A stretch of 46,260 nt of DNA from positions 1 through 46,260 of the forward strand of contig JANLHP010000029.1 of NCBI GenBank assembly GCA_024654445.1, given 5' to 3'. Within the stretch, counting starts at the first letter, position 1, and every line of letters begins with the position of its first letter. Position numbers and translations under genes: made by a program. The notes below the pieces were generated by a model that had not been told where the DNA came from, made no database searches, and saw only the letters and a program-made list of their open reading frames with translations. Of this stretch, positions 34,025 to 41,228 are shown piece by piece. This DNA is from Candidatus Curtissbacteria bacterium. Lineage in GTDB: Bacteria; Patescibacteriota; Microgenomatia; Curtissbacterales; GWA2-41-24.

Positions 34025-34086
34025 CCTAGCAATTCCAACCTGCAAGTGATAATTGCCACAATTTATAGCCATGGTAGGAAATTGTG

Positions 34087-34306
34087 TAGCAGGGCTGGGA
34101 ATCGAACCCAGGACCTTGGCGTTATATCACAGCCTTGTATATTTTGTAGCGGCGGTAGGAATCGAACCTACGACCTAAGCTTTATGAGGGCTCCGCTCTA
34201 ACCACTGAGCTACACCGCCCTAAAATATACAACCTGATATATCAGAGGAGCCTGAAAGGAACTGCTGATATGAGTGCCACGCTCTAACCGACTGTGCTAC
34301 CCTGCC
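34087..34306 (-). tRNA. interrupted tRNA(CAT) whose insertion contains a second tRNA
   Basis: 5' half 34306-34269: acceptor GGCAGGG, D-arm GCAC...GAGC (one A·A mismatch), anticodon-stem TGGCA, loop CTCATA. 3' half about 34123-34087: AACGCCA, variable AGGTC, T-arm CTGGG-TTCGATT-CCCAG, acceptor CCCTGCT, discriminator A. The acceptor halves pair at all seven positions (G·U at 1-72) and the anticodon stem pairs at four of five. The roughly 145-base interruption carries a complete tRNA (34147-34219). CCA is not encoded. It could be tRNA-Met or lysidine-modified tRNA-Ile2. Function after splicing is inference. Confidence 0.7.
34147..34219 (-). tRNA. tRNA(CAT), elongator Met or Ile2, nested in another tRNA
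   Basis: Full cloverleaf on the minus strand: acceptor GGCGGTG/CGCCGCT (seven pairs including G·U), D-arm GCTC/GAGC with GG in the loop, anticodon loop CTCATAA (anticodon at 34186-34184), variable AGGTC and T-arm GTAGG-TTCGATT-CCTAC, discriminator A, no encoded CCA. The anticodon stem has a C·A at 31-39. An 11-base inverted repeat (34222-34232 and 34135-34145) flanks it. Confidence 0.9.
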
Positions 34307-34440
34307 AAGTCTGTATTCTATCAAATTCTCAAAAAAAAGACCCGACCACTTGTGCCAAGTCCTTTTCTTAATTTTTGAATGTCTCAATCCAACTTGCTTG
34401 CAAGTTGAAAATGAGAAACACCGAAACATTAAGTTTCTTG

Positions 34441-34469
34441 TCAAAAGAAACGACCAATGAAGGTCGTTT
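34441..34469 (-). terminator. terminator downstream of initiator tRNA
   Basis: On the minus strand AAACGACC-ttcatt-GGTCGTTT followed by CTTTT, six bases after the initiator tRNA 3' end. Confidence 0.75.
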
Positions 34470-34474
34470 CGAGT

Positions 34475-34548
34475 TGGTAGCGGGGGCGGGAGTCGAACCC
34501 ACTTCTGGAGATTATGAGCCTCCCGAGATACCGTTTCTCCACCCCGCG
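34475..34548 (-). tRNA. initiator tRNA-fMet (CAT)
   Basis: CGCGGGG...CCCCGCT leaves position 1-72 as a C·U mismatch, and D-stem pair 11-24 is A-U; both mark bacterial initiators. Anticodon loop CTCATAA (34516-34514), T-arm GTGGG-TTCGACT-CCCGC, and 3' ACCA is encoded, unlike in the two neighbouring tRNAs. The usual three G-C pairs above the anticodon loop are partly replaced. Confidence 0.93.
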
Positions 34549-34600
34549 TCGATTAGTGTTGCGTTATTTTAGCTTCAAAACCGGCTTATGTCAACCTTAT

Positions 34601-34948
34601 TTAACCTTCGAAGAATAGGCTCCACCATTTTTTCCAATTAGGATCATTTTGGCCTTGTTGTAAATTAATTTGCTTTTTTTCTTCTTCCTTAGGCAAAACC
34701 ACGATTACTTCCCCTTCTTTGGCCAACCCCAATTTATTCCTGATCTCTTCTTCCGCGAATCTTTCTGTTTTTTTGTATTCAAGTTCTCTTTGTAAATTCT
34801 CATTCTCGCGGCTTAATTCCTCCAGCCTCACCTCGGCCTCAGTCACTTCTTGTGAATTCGTGCGCAGCGCAAGCAACCTTTTGGCGCCATTAAACACCAA
34901 AATAAGCATAAAAAGCACCGCAAAAATCAAAATCAAATTTCTCTTCAC
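34601..34948 (-). CDS. FtsB/DivIC-like septum formation protein
   Basis: About 115 aa from GTG 34948. One N-terminal TM segment (NLILIFAVLFMLILVFNG) followed by a coiled coil (EVTEAEVRLEELSRENENLQRELEYKK) and the GLAKEGEVIVVLP element characteristic of FtsB/DivIC. TATAAT (34960-34955) lies 6 bases before the GTG; the alternative TTG at 34963 would place that -10 box inside the gene. Likely part of the divisome linking FtsL and FtsQ. Confidence 0.82.
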   Translation of the reverse strand: MKRNLILIFAVLFMLILVFNGAKRLLALRTNSQEVTEAEVRLEELSRENENLQRELEYKKTERFAEEEIRNKLGLAKEGEVIVVLPKEEEKKQINLQQGQNDPNWKKWWSLFFEG

Positions 34949-35023
34949 ATTATCATTATACAAGGCTAAATATTTACAAAAATTGCTTTAGGCACGGAGC
35001 CAAATTTATTTGGCGAGTACCAC

Positions 35024-35048
35024 AGGCCTTTTATGTAATAAAAGGCCT
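35024..35048. repeat. 10-bp perfect hairpin upstream of the recombinase
   Basis: AGGCCTTTTA-tgtaa-TAAAAGGCCT. It lies between the divergent FtsB-like and recombinase genes. No T-tract follows on either strand, so it is perhaps an operator. Confidence 0.6.
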
Positions 35049-35070
35049 ATACGCCCAAAAAGGCACGTCC

Positions 35071-35100
35071 TTGACAATACCTATAGGCCACAGGTATACT
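35071..35100 (+). promoter_or_regulatory. promoter of the recombinase gene
   Basis: TTGACA (35071-35076), 18-base spacer, TATACT (35095-35100). The leader would be about 60 bases, unlike the leaderless genes nearby. Confidence 0.65.
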
Positions 35101-35165
35101 TTACACTGTTAAGCTTCCCTGCTGCCGATCCTGCGCACTGCTATTTTTGTACTTACAAACATTAA

Positions 35166-36041
35166 ATGAAACAGTTACAAGAAGCTCATAAAGAATTTAT
35201 TGAGCACCTAAAAACCAAAAAGAGAACAACTTCTACAATACTTGCTTACGGCAAGGATATTGAGCAACTTGTCGGTTTTATGACCGAACAAAACAAAGCC
35301 CAAGTCCACGAAGTAACGGCCGAAGATATTAGAGGCTTTTTAACAAAACTCGAAAATTCAGGCTACACTAAAAAATCTCTTTCCAGAAAGCTAAATTCTA
35401 CAAAAACCTTTTTCCGCTTTCTTAAAATTCAGGAATATATTACCGACGACCCTGCAAGCATGGTCGAGCATCCAAAATTCGAAACCAAACCCCCAAGAAT
35501 TCTCACTCCCCTAGAATACAGAGCACTTAGAGACGCAGCTCGCGACGACGCAAGACTTGCTGCAATTATCGAAGTTTTATTGCAAACCGGAATAAGAATT
35601 GGAGAACTTGCAAACCTAAAAATAGACGATGTCTACTTTGGAACTGAAGGAAAAGAAGGACATTTATACATTTCACCGGCAGAAAACAGACAAGAACGCA
35701 CAGTTCCCCTCAACAAATCAGCCGAAGCCGCTCTTAAGCGCTACATAGAAGTAAGAGCAAAAACTACAAATAAAGCTCTCTTCGTTACAAAAACCGGCAA
35801 ACCGCTTTTGGTCAGAAACATCAGAACCGCAATCGATAGGTTCTACAAAAAAGCAGGAATTTCTGGCGCTAAGGTCAACGACCTAAGACACACTTGGGTT
35901 GCACATCACCTGTCTCGCGGAACTTCCCTTATATTAATAAGCAAAGTCGCAGGCCACAAAAGGCTTTCGACAACAGAGCGATATCTCGCCATAATCCAAC
36001 CCCCCAAAGGCGAGGAAAAGGTAAGGCTCGAAGAGCTCTAA
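35166..36041 (+). CDS. XerC/XerD-like tyrosine recombinase
   Basis: 291 aa. An N-terminal SAM-like core-binding domain (residues about 1-95) precedes the catalytic domain: Arg in LLQTGIRIGELANLK, NDLRHTWVAHHL (box II Arg and His; the usual first His of HxLRH is Asn), AGHKRLSTTERYLAI with His and nucleophilic Tyr. Size and single-copy context suggest the chromosome-dimer resolvase role of Xer in CPR. The 3' end carries a diverged duplication of its last codons with a repeat in between. Confidence 0.9.
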   Translation: MKQLQEAHKEFIEHLKTKKRTTSTILAYGKDIEQLVGFMTEQNKAQVHEVTAEDIRGFLTKLENSGYTKKSLSRKLNSTKTFFRFLKIQEYITDDPASMVEHPKFETKPPRILTPLEYRALRDAARDDARLAAIIEVLLQTGIRIGELANLKIDDVYFGTEGKEGHLYISPAENRQERTVPLNKSAEAALKRYIEVRAKTTNKALFVTKTGKPLLVRNIRTAIDRFYKKAGISGAKVNDLRHTWVAHHLSRGTSLILISKVAGHKRLSTTERYLAIIQPPKGEEKVRLEEL

Positions 36042-36104
36042 CTTTTCCGAGCAGTTTACCCTGAGAGTCGAAGGGAGGAAAAAGTCCGCCTCGAAGAAAC
36101 TCTA
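36012..36104 (+). repeat. diverged duplication of the recombinase C-terminal codons around a repeat
   Basis: GAGGAAAAGGTAAGGCTCGAAG at 36012 encodes EEKVRLEEL. A second copy at 36074-36104 reads EEKVRLEETL in its own frame, with mainly synonymous differences. Between them sits TTTACCCTGAGAGTCGAAGG, a member of the repeat family also found at 43629. Confidence 0.7.
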
Positions 36105-36147
36105 AGCTCCATTGACAACCTTTTTTAAAACTGTTTAAACTGGTTCC

Positions 36148-36885
36148 ATGCCCGAAGTCACCCCCGAAGTAATGCAAGCCCTAGGTTTGGATCGCGAAGT
36201 TGTTGAACGTATTCAGAAAGAACGAGATCAAAAGCTGGAAGCAATTAAAACCTCGAGAGCAAACGGTGCTTCCCTCTACGAATTCGCACGAAATAAACCT
36301 GTAACCGAAATTAAACTCGCTGGCGGCACACTCGAAGTTCCCCCGACACCTCTTGATGAATTATCAGAAGTTATCGCTCAAAGGACCAAAAGTTTGGAGC
36401 AACAAACAGGTTCCGCAGAGCCCATCAGTCAAATTAAAGCATTCGCGGAAGGACTAGGAGACAAGGCACTCCAAGACCGAAATTTCAAAGTTGCAGTCCC
36501 TCTTCTTAATTACGCCTCACCAAGCGGAATCGTTAATAACAGTGAAGTAGTCGCAAAGATTAAAAATCTTGTAGGGGAAAATCCGGAAGAATTAGTCACA
36601 GTGGCAGAACTCATAGAAGAAACAAGAAGAGCGTCTGTTCCCGAACCAGCACCTGCGACAACACCAGAACCTATCCCAGTCACACCCACAACCCCACCGC
36701 CATTCGAACCAATTCCAACCCCAAACCCAAGCCCGACGCCACCACAATCAACAGAAGCCACACCAGCCGCAACTCCAGCTCCTGCGGAAATTCACAAACT
36801 CTACGACGTCAATGAACAGGGGTTGCGGCCAGTTCCCGCACCTAAACCTCAACCACAAACTCCGACAGAACCAAAAGCCGCTTAA
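36148..36885 (+). CDS. proline-rich low-complexity protein, 245 aa
   Basis: Unrecognised. N-terminal two thirds helical and charged; residues about 165-245 are a Pro/Thr/Ala/Glu-rich linker (EPAPATTPEPIPVTPTTPPP-type). No signal peptide, TM segment or catalytic motif. TTGACA (36112-36117), 18-base spacer, TAAACT (36136-36141), then 6 bases to ATG, a clear leaderless promoter. The stop overlaps the minus-strand small membrane ORF. Confidence 0.7.
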   Translation: MPEVTPEVMQALGLDREVVERIQKERDQKLEAIKTSRANGASLYEFARNKPVTEIKLAGGTLEVPPTPLDELSEVIAQRTKSLEQQTGSAEPISQIKAFAEGLGDKALQDRNFKVAVPLLNYASPSGIVNNSEVVAKIKNLVGENPEELVTVAELIEETRRASVPEPAPATTPEPIPVTPTTPPPFEPIPTPNPSPTPPQSTEATPAATPAPAEIHKLYDVNEQGLRPVPAPKPQPQTPTEPKAA

Positions 36886-37031
36886 GCCTTTTTCTTAAAA
36901 AGATCCGAAAGCACGTCAAAAATAAGAATTAGAATCATTGGCGCAAGAAGAAGTCTCCAAAACCACGAGACAAAAAATATCAATACTACTCCCGCTGCCG
37001 CGATAATCAAAAAGATAATTTTTCGAATCAT
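36882..37031 (-). CDS. small hydrophobic membrane protein, 49 aa
   Basis: Short ORF from ATG 37031 with two hydrophobic stretches (IIFLIIAAAGVVLIFF and LLLAPMILILIF) and a basic KKKA tail. Typical of tiny CPR membrane proteins; family unknown. It overlaps the proline-rich gene's stop by 4 bases. No obvious SD. Confidence 0.5.
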   Translation of the reverse strand: MIRKIIFLIIAAAGVVLIFFVSWFWRLLLAPMILILIFDVLSDLFKKKA

Positions 37032-37042
37032 TTCGTTTTAGT

Positions 37043-37087
37043 GACTTCGACAAGCTCAGTCAATACTCCCTGAGTGAAGTCGGAAGG
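37043..37087. repeat. 45-bp repeat with internal hairpin, copy A
   Basis: GACTTCGACAAGCTCAGTCA... through ...GAAGTCGGAAGG. An inverted, nearly identical copy lies at 38564-38608. Arms CTTCGAC/GTCGAAG and GCTCAG/CTGAGC in the family form an interrupted stem. Confidence 0.8.
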
Positions 37088-37109
37088 ATTATTGGCCAAT
37101 TTTTCAGTT

Positions 37110-37194
37110 TTGTAGATTTTAAAACTTTTTTAGTATACTCCCATAAAGTCTTAGGAAACAATCCGGCCGAGCTCATATCTCGGCGGGTTTTTTT
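37110..37194 (+). ncRNA. candidate small RNA or terminated leader upstream of the ATP synthase operon
   Basis: TTGTAG (37110-37115), 18-base spacer and TATACT (37134-37139) lie 24 bases before a strong terminator: CCGGCCGAG/CTCGGCGGG (37163-37187) with TTTTTTT. The predicted transcript is about 50 bases, running roughly 37146-37194. Confidence 0.5.
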
Positions 37195-37302
37195 AAGGCC
37201 AGAATTTAGAGATTATTTCTGCTTTATTATATAAACGACCATCAAGACTGTGGCTATGCGAAAAAGACAGACAGAGATTCAGACAAAAGACACTTTGACG
37301 AG

Positions 37303-37383
37303 ATGGGCGAATTCGGCAAACAAATAAGAATAGTCGTCAACCCTCATCTACAAGAGGAACAGGGTTCTATCGCTGCCAAGTAA
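37303..37383 (+). CDS. possible small ORF, 26 aa
   Basis: ATG 37303 encodes MGEFGKQIRIVVNPHLQEEQ and a few more residues. It has protein-like composition and its frame is open well upstream, but there is no SD or known homologue. An alternative 23-codon ORF begins at 37256 in another frame. Most of 37195-37386 is otherwise unassigned. Confidence 0.25.
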   Translation: MGEFGKQIRIVVNPHLQEEQGSIAAK

Positions 37384-37388
37384 AAACC

Positions 37389-37465
37389 TTGCCCAAACTG
37401 GTTTAGTTTGTTAATATAACTCGAAGGACTTGAGGGGAAGGGTTCCCGAAACAAGCCCTTTTTTT
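37389..37465 (+). promoter_or_regulatory. ATP synthase operon promoter and leader with terminator-like hairpin
   Basis: TTGCCC (37389-37394), 17-base spacer, TAATAT (37412-37417). The leader includes AAGGGTT...AAgCCCTT (37438-37460) followed by TTTTT directly before the GGAAG ribosome-binding site of atpB. Attenuation is possible. Confidence 0.45.
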
Positions 37466-37474
37466 GGAAGTAAA

Positions 37475-38218
37475 ATGGCAGAAGCTCACTTTTCGCTAGC
37501 AGCTGAAGAACTTTTTAAAATTGGTCCCCTACCGATAACCAATACCATTTTAACGACTTGGATCGTGACAATTATATTGATCACTTTCGCCTATCTCGCG
37601 ACCAGAAAAATTTCCCCAATCCCCCATGGTATTCAAAACGTTGCAGAATTTGCAGTAGAGAGTTTGAGTAATCTTGTCGAAAGTGTCGCTGGCGACAAAA
37701 CGAAAGTGTTTTTACCAATTATCGCCAGCTTTTTCTTTTTTATCCTGGTTGGGAATTACATGGGGCTCCTTCCTGGTTTTGGCACAATCGGATTTTACGA
37801 AAATATCCATGGAGAAAAAACTTTCGTGCCGTATCTAAGATCGATTAATTCCGATCTCAATACAACGCTGGGCCTTGCTCTCATCTCTGTTGGATTTACC
37901 CACTACTATGCAGTCAAATATCTTGGCATTAGTGACTACCTTAAAAAATGGTTTAGCTTAAACCCGATTTTTCTATTCGTTGGCATCATGGAACTTGTGG
38001 GAGAGTTTACAAAAATTATTTCTCTTTCTTTCAGGCTGTTTGGAAATGTCTTTGCGGGAGAAGTTGTTCTGGCAACCGCCTCCACCAAACTCTTTGCTTT
38101 TATAATCCCCGTACCTTTCTATTTTTTGGAGCTTTTAGTAGGGTTTGTTCAAGCACTCATTTTCGCTATACTAACACTTGCATTTATGGTAATTTTAACG
38201 AATAAAGAAGGGCACTAA
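37475..38218 (+). CDS. atpB: F-type ATP synthase subunit a
   Basis: 247 aa. Several membrane helices; the essential Arg lies in SLSFRLFGNVFAGEVVLA and the C-terminal helix FVQALIFAILTLAFMVIL is conserved. It forms the stator side of the proton channel against the c-ring. ATG 37475 has GGAAG 4 bases upstream; an in-frame TTG at 37430 would overlap the leader hairpin and is rejected. It heads the operon. Confidence 0.95.
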   Translation: MAEAHFSLAAEELFKIGPLPITNTILTTWIVTIILITFAYLATRKISPIPHGIQNVAEFAVESLSNLVESVAGDKTKVFLPIIASFFFFILVGNYMGLLPGFGTIGFYENIHGEKTFVPYLRSINSDLNTTLGLALISVGFTHYYAVKYLGISDYLKKWFSLNPIFLFVGIMELVGEFTKIISLSFRLFGNVFAGEVVLATASTKLFAFIIPVPFYFLELLVGFVQALIFAILTLAFMVILTNKEGH

Positions 38219-38334
38219 ATAAAATTAATCATAAAAATCGTTAGGCCCGCAGTCCTAAGAGTATCGAAGAACAAGGACCACAGCTTTGCTTATTAGGTTT
38301 GTCCTTAAATTATTTAGAAAGGAGGTTGAACAAT

Positions 38335-38541
38335 TTGGAAATCGTACTAGCAAAAGGCGCATCAATAGCAATCGGAGGAATGATTCCTGCTCTTGCAATC
38401 GGACTTATCGGCTTCAAAGCCATGGAAGCAATTGGTAGAAATCCTGACGCTTCCGGAAAAATTTTACCCGCAATGTTGATCGGTATGGCGTTTGCAGAGG
38501 CTATCGCAATTTACGCTTTAATTTTAGCTTTTACCGGCTAA
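38335..38541 (+). CDS. atpE: F-type ATP synthase subunit c
   Basis: 68 aa hairpin of two helices. The carboxylate Glu is in GMAFAEAIAIYALI and the polar loop is RNPDASGK. The Ser/Thr after Glu and the helix-1 Gln typical of Na+-type rings are absent, favouring H+. TTG 38335 is the start, supported by AAAGGAGG (38318-38325) 9 bases upstream. Confidence 0.93.
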   Translation: MEIVLAKGASIAIGGMIPALAIGLIGFKAMEAIGRNPDASGKILPAMLIGMAFAEAIAIYALILAFTG

Positions 38542-38563
38542 CAAATATATCAGGGTCAATAAT

Positions 38564-38608
38564 CCCTTCGACTTCGCTCAGGGAATATTGACTGAGCTTG
38601 TCGAAGTC
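38564..38608. repeat. 45-bp repeat with internal hairpin, copy B (inverted relative to copy A)
   Basis: CCCTTCGACTTCGCTCAGGG...CTGAGCTTGTCGAAGTC, the reverse complement of 37043-37087 with a few differences. Lies between atpE and atpF within the operon. Confidence 0.8.
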
Positions 38609-38637
38609 AAATAGTTTGATACCTGATACCTTTAAAA

Positions 38638-39144
38638 ATGGAGTTTTTGCGCGACTTTGGATTACAACCAACATTACTACTCGCCCAGATAGTCAACTTC
38701 CTGGTTATTCTTTTTGTACTCAAAAGATTCTTTTACAAACCAATTGTAAAAATGCTGGATGATCGCAAACAGAAAATTGAGGAAAGTTTAAAAAATGCAG
38801 ACACTATTGAGGAAAAATTAAAAGAGACTGAAGAAAAAACGGCCAAAATTTTGGAAGAATCAAGGAAAAATGCGCAAGACATAATAACTGAGGCTCAAAA
38901 AGAAGCTGAAAGAATTGCCCAGGAAGCAAGCAAAGAAGCCAGGGTGACAATCGAACACGCACTTTCCGCGGCTCGAGAACAGATAGAAAGCGAAAGACAA
39001 GCAGCGCGAAAGCAAGTTGAAAAAGAAATGCTAGATTTAGTCGCCCTCGTTATTAAAAAAGTTCTTGGAAGCGAACTTGGGCCCAAAGAAAAACAAAGCT
39101 TAACGGCAAAGGCAATATCAGAAATCCAAAAACAAACACATTGA
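38638..39144 (+). CDS. atpF: F-type ATP synthase subunit b
   Basis: 168 aa. One N-terminal membrane helix (LLLAQIVNFLVILFVLKRF) followed by a long Lys/Glu/Ala coiled coil (KIEESLKNADTIEEKLKETEEK...), the peripheral stalk that ties F1 to subunit a. Stop overlaps atpH start (TTGA). Confidence 0.94.
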   Translation: MEFLRDFGLQPTLLLAQIVNFLVILFVLKRFFYKPIVKMLDDRKQKIEESLKNADTIEEKLKETEEKTAKILEESRKNAQDIITEAQKEAERIAQEASKEARVTIEHALSAAREQIESERQAARKQVEKEMLDLVALVIKKVLGSELGPKEKQSLTAKAISEIQKQTH

Positions 39145-39521
39145 GCAAGAAAAAACAAAAACAAATCGCAAAATTTCTCTTTAAAAGAAGCCTGACAGGC
39201 GGGTTTGTCGACGAGAAAAAAATAAAAATCATTCTCGCCTCCCTGTCCAAAGAAAACTCGGCGGGAATTGTGGGGATTTTAAAAAGTTATAAAAGGTTGA
39301 TCGAAGCAGCAATTGCAAGAGAAGAAGTAATTGTAGAAGTGGGATCTGCAATAACAAATGCCAAAAGCATCGAAAAGAAGCTTCTCGAAAAAACAGGCGC
39401 AAGAAGAGTTATTTTTAAGTTGAACTCGCAAATTGTCTTTGGCGCAAGAGTAAAACATGGAGATTGGATTTGGGACGATACTCTCGACGCCAAACTAGAG
39501 CAAATAATTTTAAATTTTTAA
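39141..39521 (+). CDS. atpH: F-type ATP synthase subunit delta, short
   Basis: 126 aa from TTG 39141, overlapping the atpF stop. The C-terminal half fits delta/OSCP (EVIVEVGSAITNAKSIEKKLLEKTGARRVIFKL...KHGDWIWDDTLDAKLEQI). The family norm is about 175-180 residues, so roughly 50 residues of the N-terminal helical domain that contacts alpha seem to be missing or reduced. Confidence 0.85.
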   Translation: MSKKKQKQIAKFLFKRSLTGGFVDEKKIKIILASLSKENSAGIVGILKSYKRLIEAAIAREEVIVEVGSAITNAKSIEKKLLEKTGARRVIFKLNSQIVFGARVKHGDWIWDDTLDAKLEQIILNF

Positions 39522-39592
39522 ATGAATTTTAAATGATTTAATTTTAGAAATTTAAGAATTAGGATTTGATTAGAAATTAGAAATTGACAAAA
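39522..39592 (+). repeat. AT-rich spacer with AATTAGGATTTGATTA repeat, copy 1
   Basis: The 29-base segment 39557-39585 is matched at 28 of 29 positions by 42125-42153, before atpD. Both sit immediately before an F1 catalytic-hexamer gene. Confidence 0.7.
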
Positions 39593-41188
39593 ATGAGCAT
39601 TGTCGACGAAATAGAAAAGCAAATAGAAAAAACCAGACTTTCGTCTGTTGCCAAAAACGTCGGTAAAATAACCGAACTTGGAGACGGGGTAGCTCGTGTC
39701 AGCGGGCTTTCAGACGTTTCTGCTTCTGAAATTGTCCTCTTCACCCACAACATAACCGGACTCGCACTCAATCTGGAAGAAGACAACGTCGGTATAATTA
39801 TTTTTGGCGATTGGACTAAATTAAAAGAAGGCGACGAAGCAAGAACTTCAGGCAAAATTCTTCAAGTTCCCGTCGGGGAAAAATTAATCGGCAGAGTCGT
39901 CGACGCGCTCGGCAATCCCCAGGACGGCAAAGGTGCAATCACCGCAAAAGATAACTACCCCGTCGAAAAAATTGCTCCCGGAGTTATATATCGCCAATCA
40001 GTCGACACTCCCCTTCAAACAGGTCTTAAAGCAATAGACGCGATGATCCCAATCGGCCGTGGCCAGAGGGAACTCATTATCGGTGACAGGAGCCTTGGTA
40101 AAACCGCGCTCACACTCGACACAATCATCAACCAAAAAGGCACAGGCGTCATTTGTATTTATGTCGCAATCGGCCAGAAAACCAGCAAAATCGCGCAAGT
40201 TGTTTCAATTCTCGAAAAGCACAAAGCTATGGACCACACGATCATCGTTTCCGCGCCCGCTTCCGATTCCGCAACGATGCAATTCGTTGCTCCATACGCG
40301 GGAACTGCAATCGGTGAATACTTTATGGACCGCGGAAAAGACGCGCTAGTTGTTTACGACGACCTTTCCAAGCACGCATGGGCTTACAGACAAATTTCCC
40401 TGCTTCTTAAAAGACCTTCGGGAAGAGAAGCATATCCAGGCGACGTTTTCTATCTCCACTCAAGATTACTCGAACGTGCAGCAAGAATGGCAGAAAAATA
40501 TGGCGACGGCTCGCTTACTGCTCTGCCAATTATCGAAACTCAGGCCGGAGACGTCTCCGCCTACATCCCAACCAATGTTATTTCGATAACCGATGGCCAG
40601 ATTTTCCTCGAAGCAGAACTTTTTAACGCAGGCATCAGACCAGCCGTAAACCCAGGCATTTCAGTTTCTCGTGTTGGTGGTGCAGCTCAAACCAAGATGA
40701 TGAAAAAAGTAGCAGGATCTCTCCGGCTCGACCTTTCTCAGTATCGAGAACTGGTAACCTTTGCCCAATTCGGTTCCGATTTGGATCCTCAAACCCAGGC
40801 AAAGCTAGAACGAGGTAAAAGAATTGTCGAAATCCTAAAGCAGGAACAATTTAAACCAATGGACGTATCATCTCAAGTCTCCGTCATCTGGGCAGCAGTG
40901 AATGGCTACTTGGACTCCGTCCCTCTTGACCAGATTAAAGCTACAGAACAGCGTATCGTGGTTGCACTTTCGACAAACAAAAGGCTCAAAAATTACATGG
41001 AAGAGAAAAAGGATTTTGACGATTTTGTTCAAAAGGAACTCGAAAAGATGATTTCTTCAATCGTCGGTAAAAGTTCAGCTGCAAGTGAGAATGCGGAACC
41101 TAAACCGACTCCATCAAAAACCTCGCCCAAAAAATCATCCCGAAAAATAAAATCATTGCCCAGAAAACCGAAAAGGAGGAAACGCTAA
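39593..41188 (+). CDS. atpA: F-type ATP synthase subunit alpha with basic C-terminal tail
   Basis: 531 aa from ATG 39593. Walker A is GDRSLGKTA (the usual QT is SL), with [37 protein letters not shown], and [15 protein letters not shown] with the catalytic Arg. Residues from about 492 on form an extra Ser/Pro/Lys/Arg-rich tail ([18 protein letters not shown] and beyond, ending KRRKR) absent from ordinary alpha subunits (about 500-510 aa). Confidence 0.96.
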   Translation: MSIVDEIEKQIEKTRLSSVAKNVGKITELGDGVARVSGLSDVSASEIVLFTHNITGLALNLEEDNVGIIIFGDWTKLKEGDEARTSGKILQVPVGEKLIGRVVDALGNPQDGKGAITAKDNYPVEKIAPGVIYRQSVDTPLQTGLKAIDAMIPIGRGQRELIIGDRSLGKTALTLDTIINQKGTGVICIYVAIGQKTSKIAQVVSILEKHKAMDHTIIVSAPASDSATMQFVAPYAGTAIGEYFMDRGKDALVVYDDLSKHAWAYRQISLLLKRPSGREAYPGDVFYLHSRLLERAARMAEKYGDGSLTALPIIETQAGDVSAYIPTNVISITDGQIFLEAELFNAGIRPAVNPGISVSRVGGAAQTKMMKKVAGSLRLDLSQYRELVTFAQFGSDLDPQTQAKLERGKRIVEILKQEQFKPMDVSSQVSVIWAAVNGYLDSVPLDQIKATEQRIVVALSTNKRLKNYMEEKKDFDDFVQKELEKMISSIVGKSSAASENAEPKPTPSKTSPKKSSRKIKSLPRKPKRRKR

Positions 41189-41228
41189 ATTCAAGCATCC
41201 CGACACTTGATACTTAACACACTAACCT

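Noticed and set aside
34124-34268. The tRNA insertion as a group I intron
   Set aside because: No P1 pairing to the anticodon exon, no GNRA/P4-P7 core and too short once the inner tRNA is subtracted.
34220-34444. Open frame over the tRNA region on the minus strand
   Set aside because: It runs through two tRNA genes and lacks an SD or -10 at a suitable place.
37256-37327. 23-codon ORF before the ATP synthase operon
   Set aside because: Poor composition, no SD, and it overlaps a slightly more convincing ORF in another frame.
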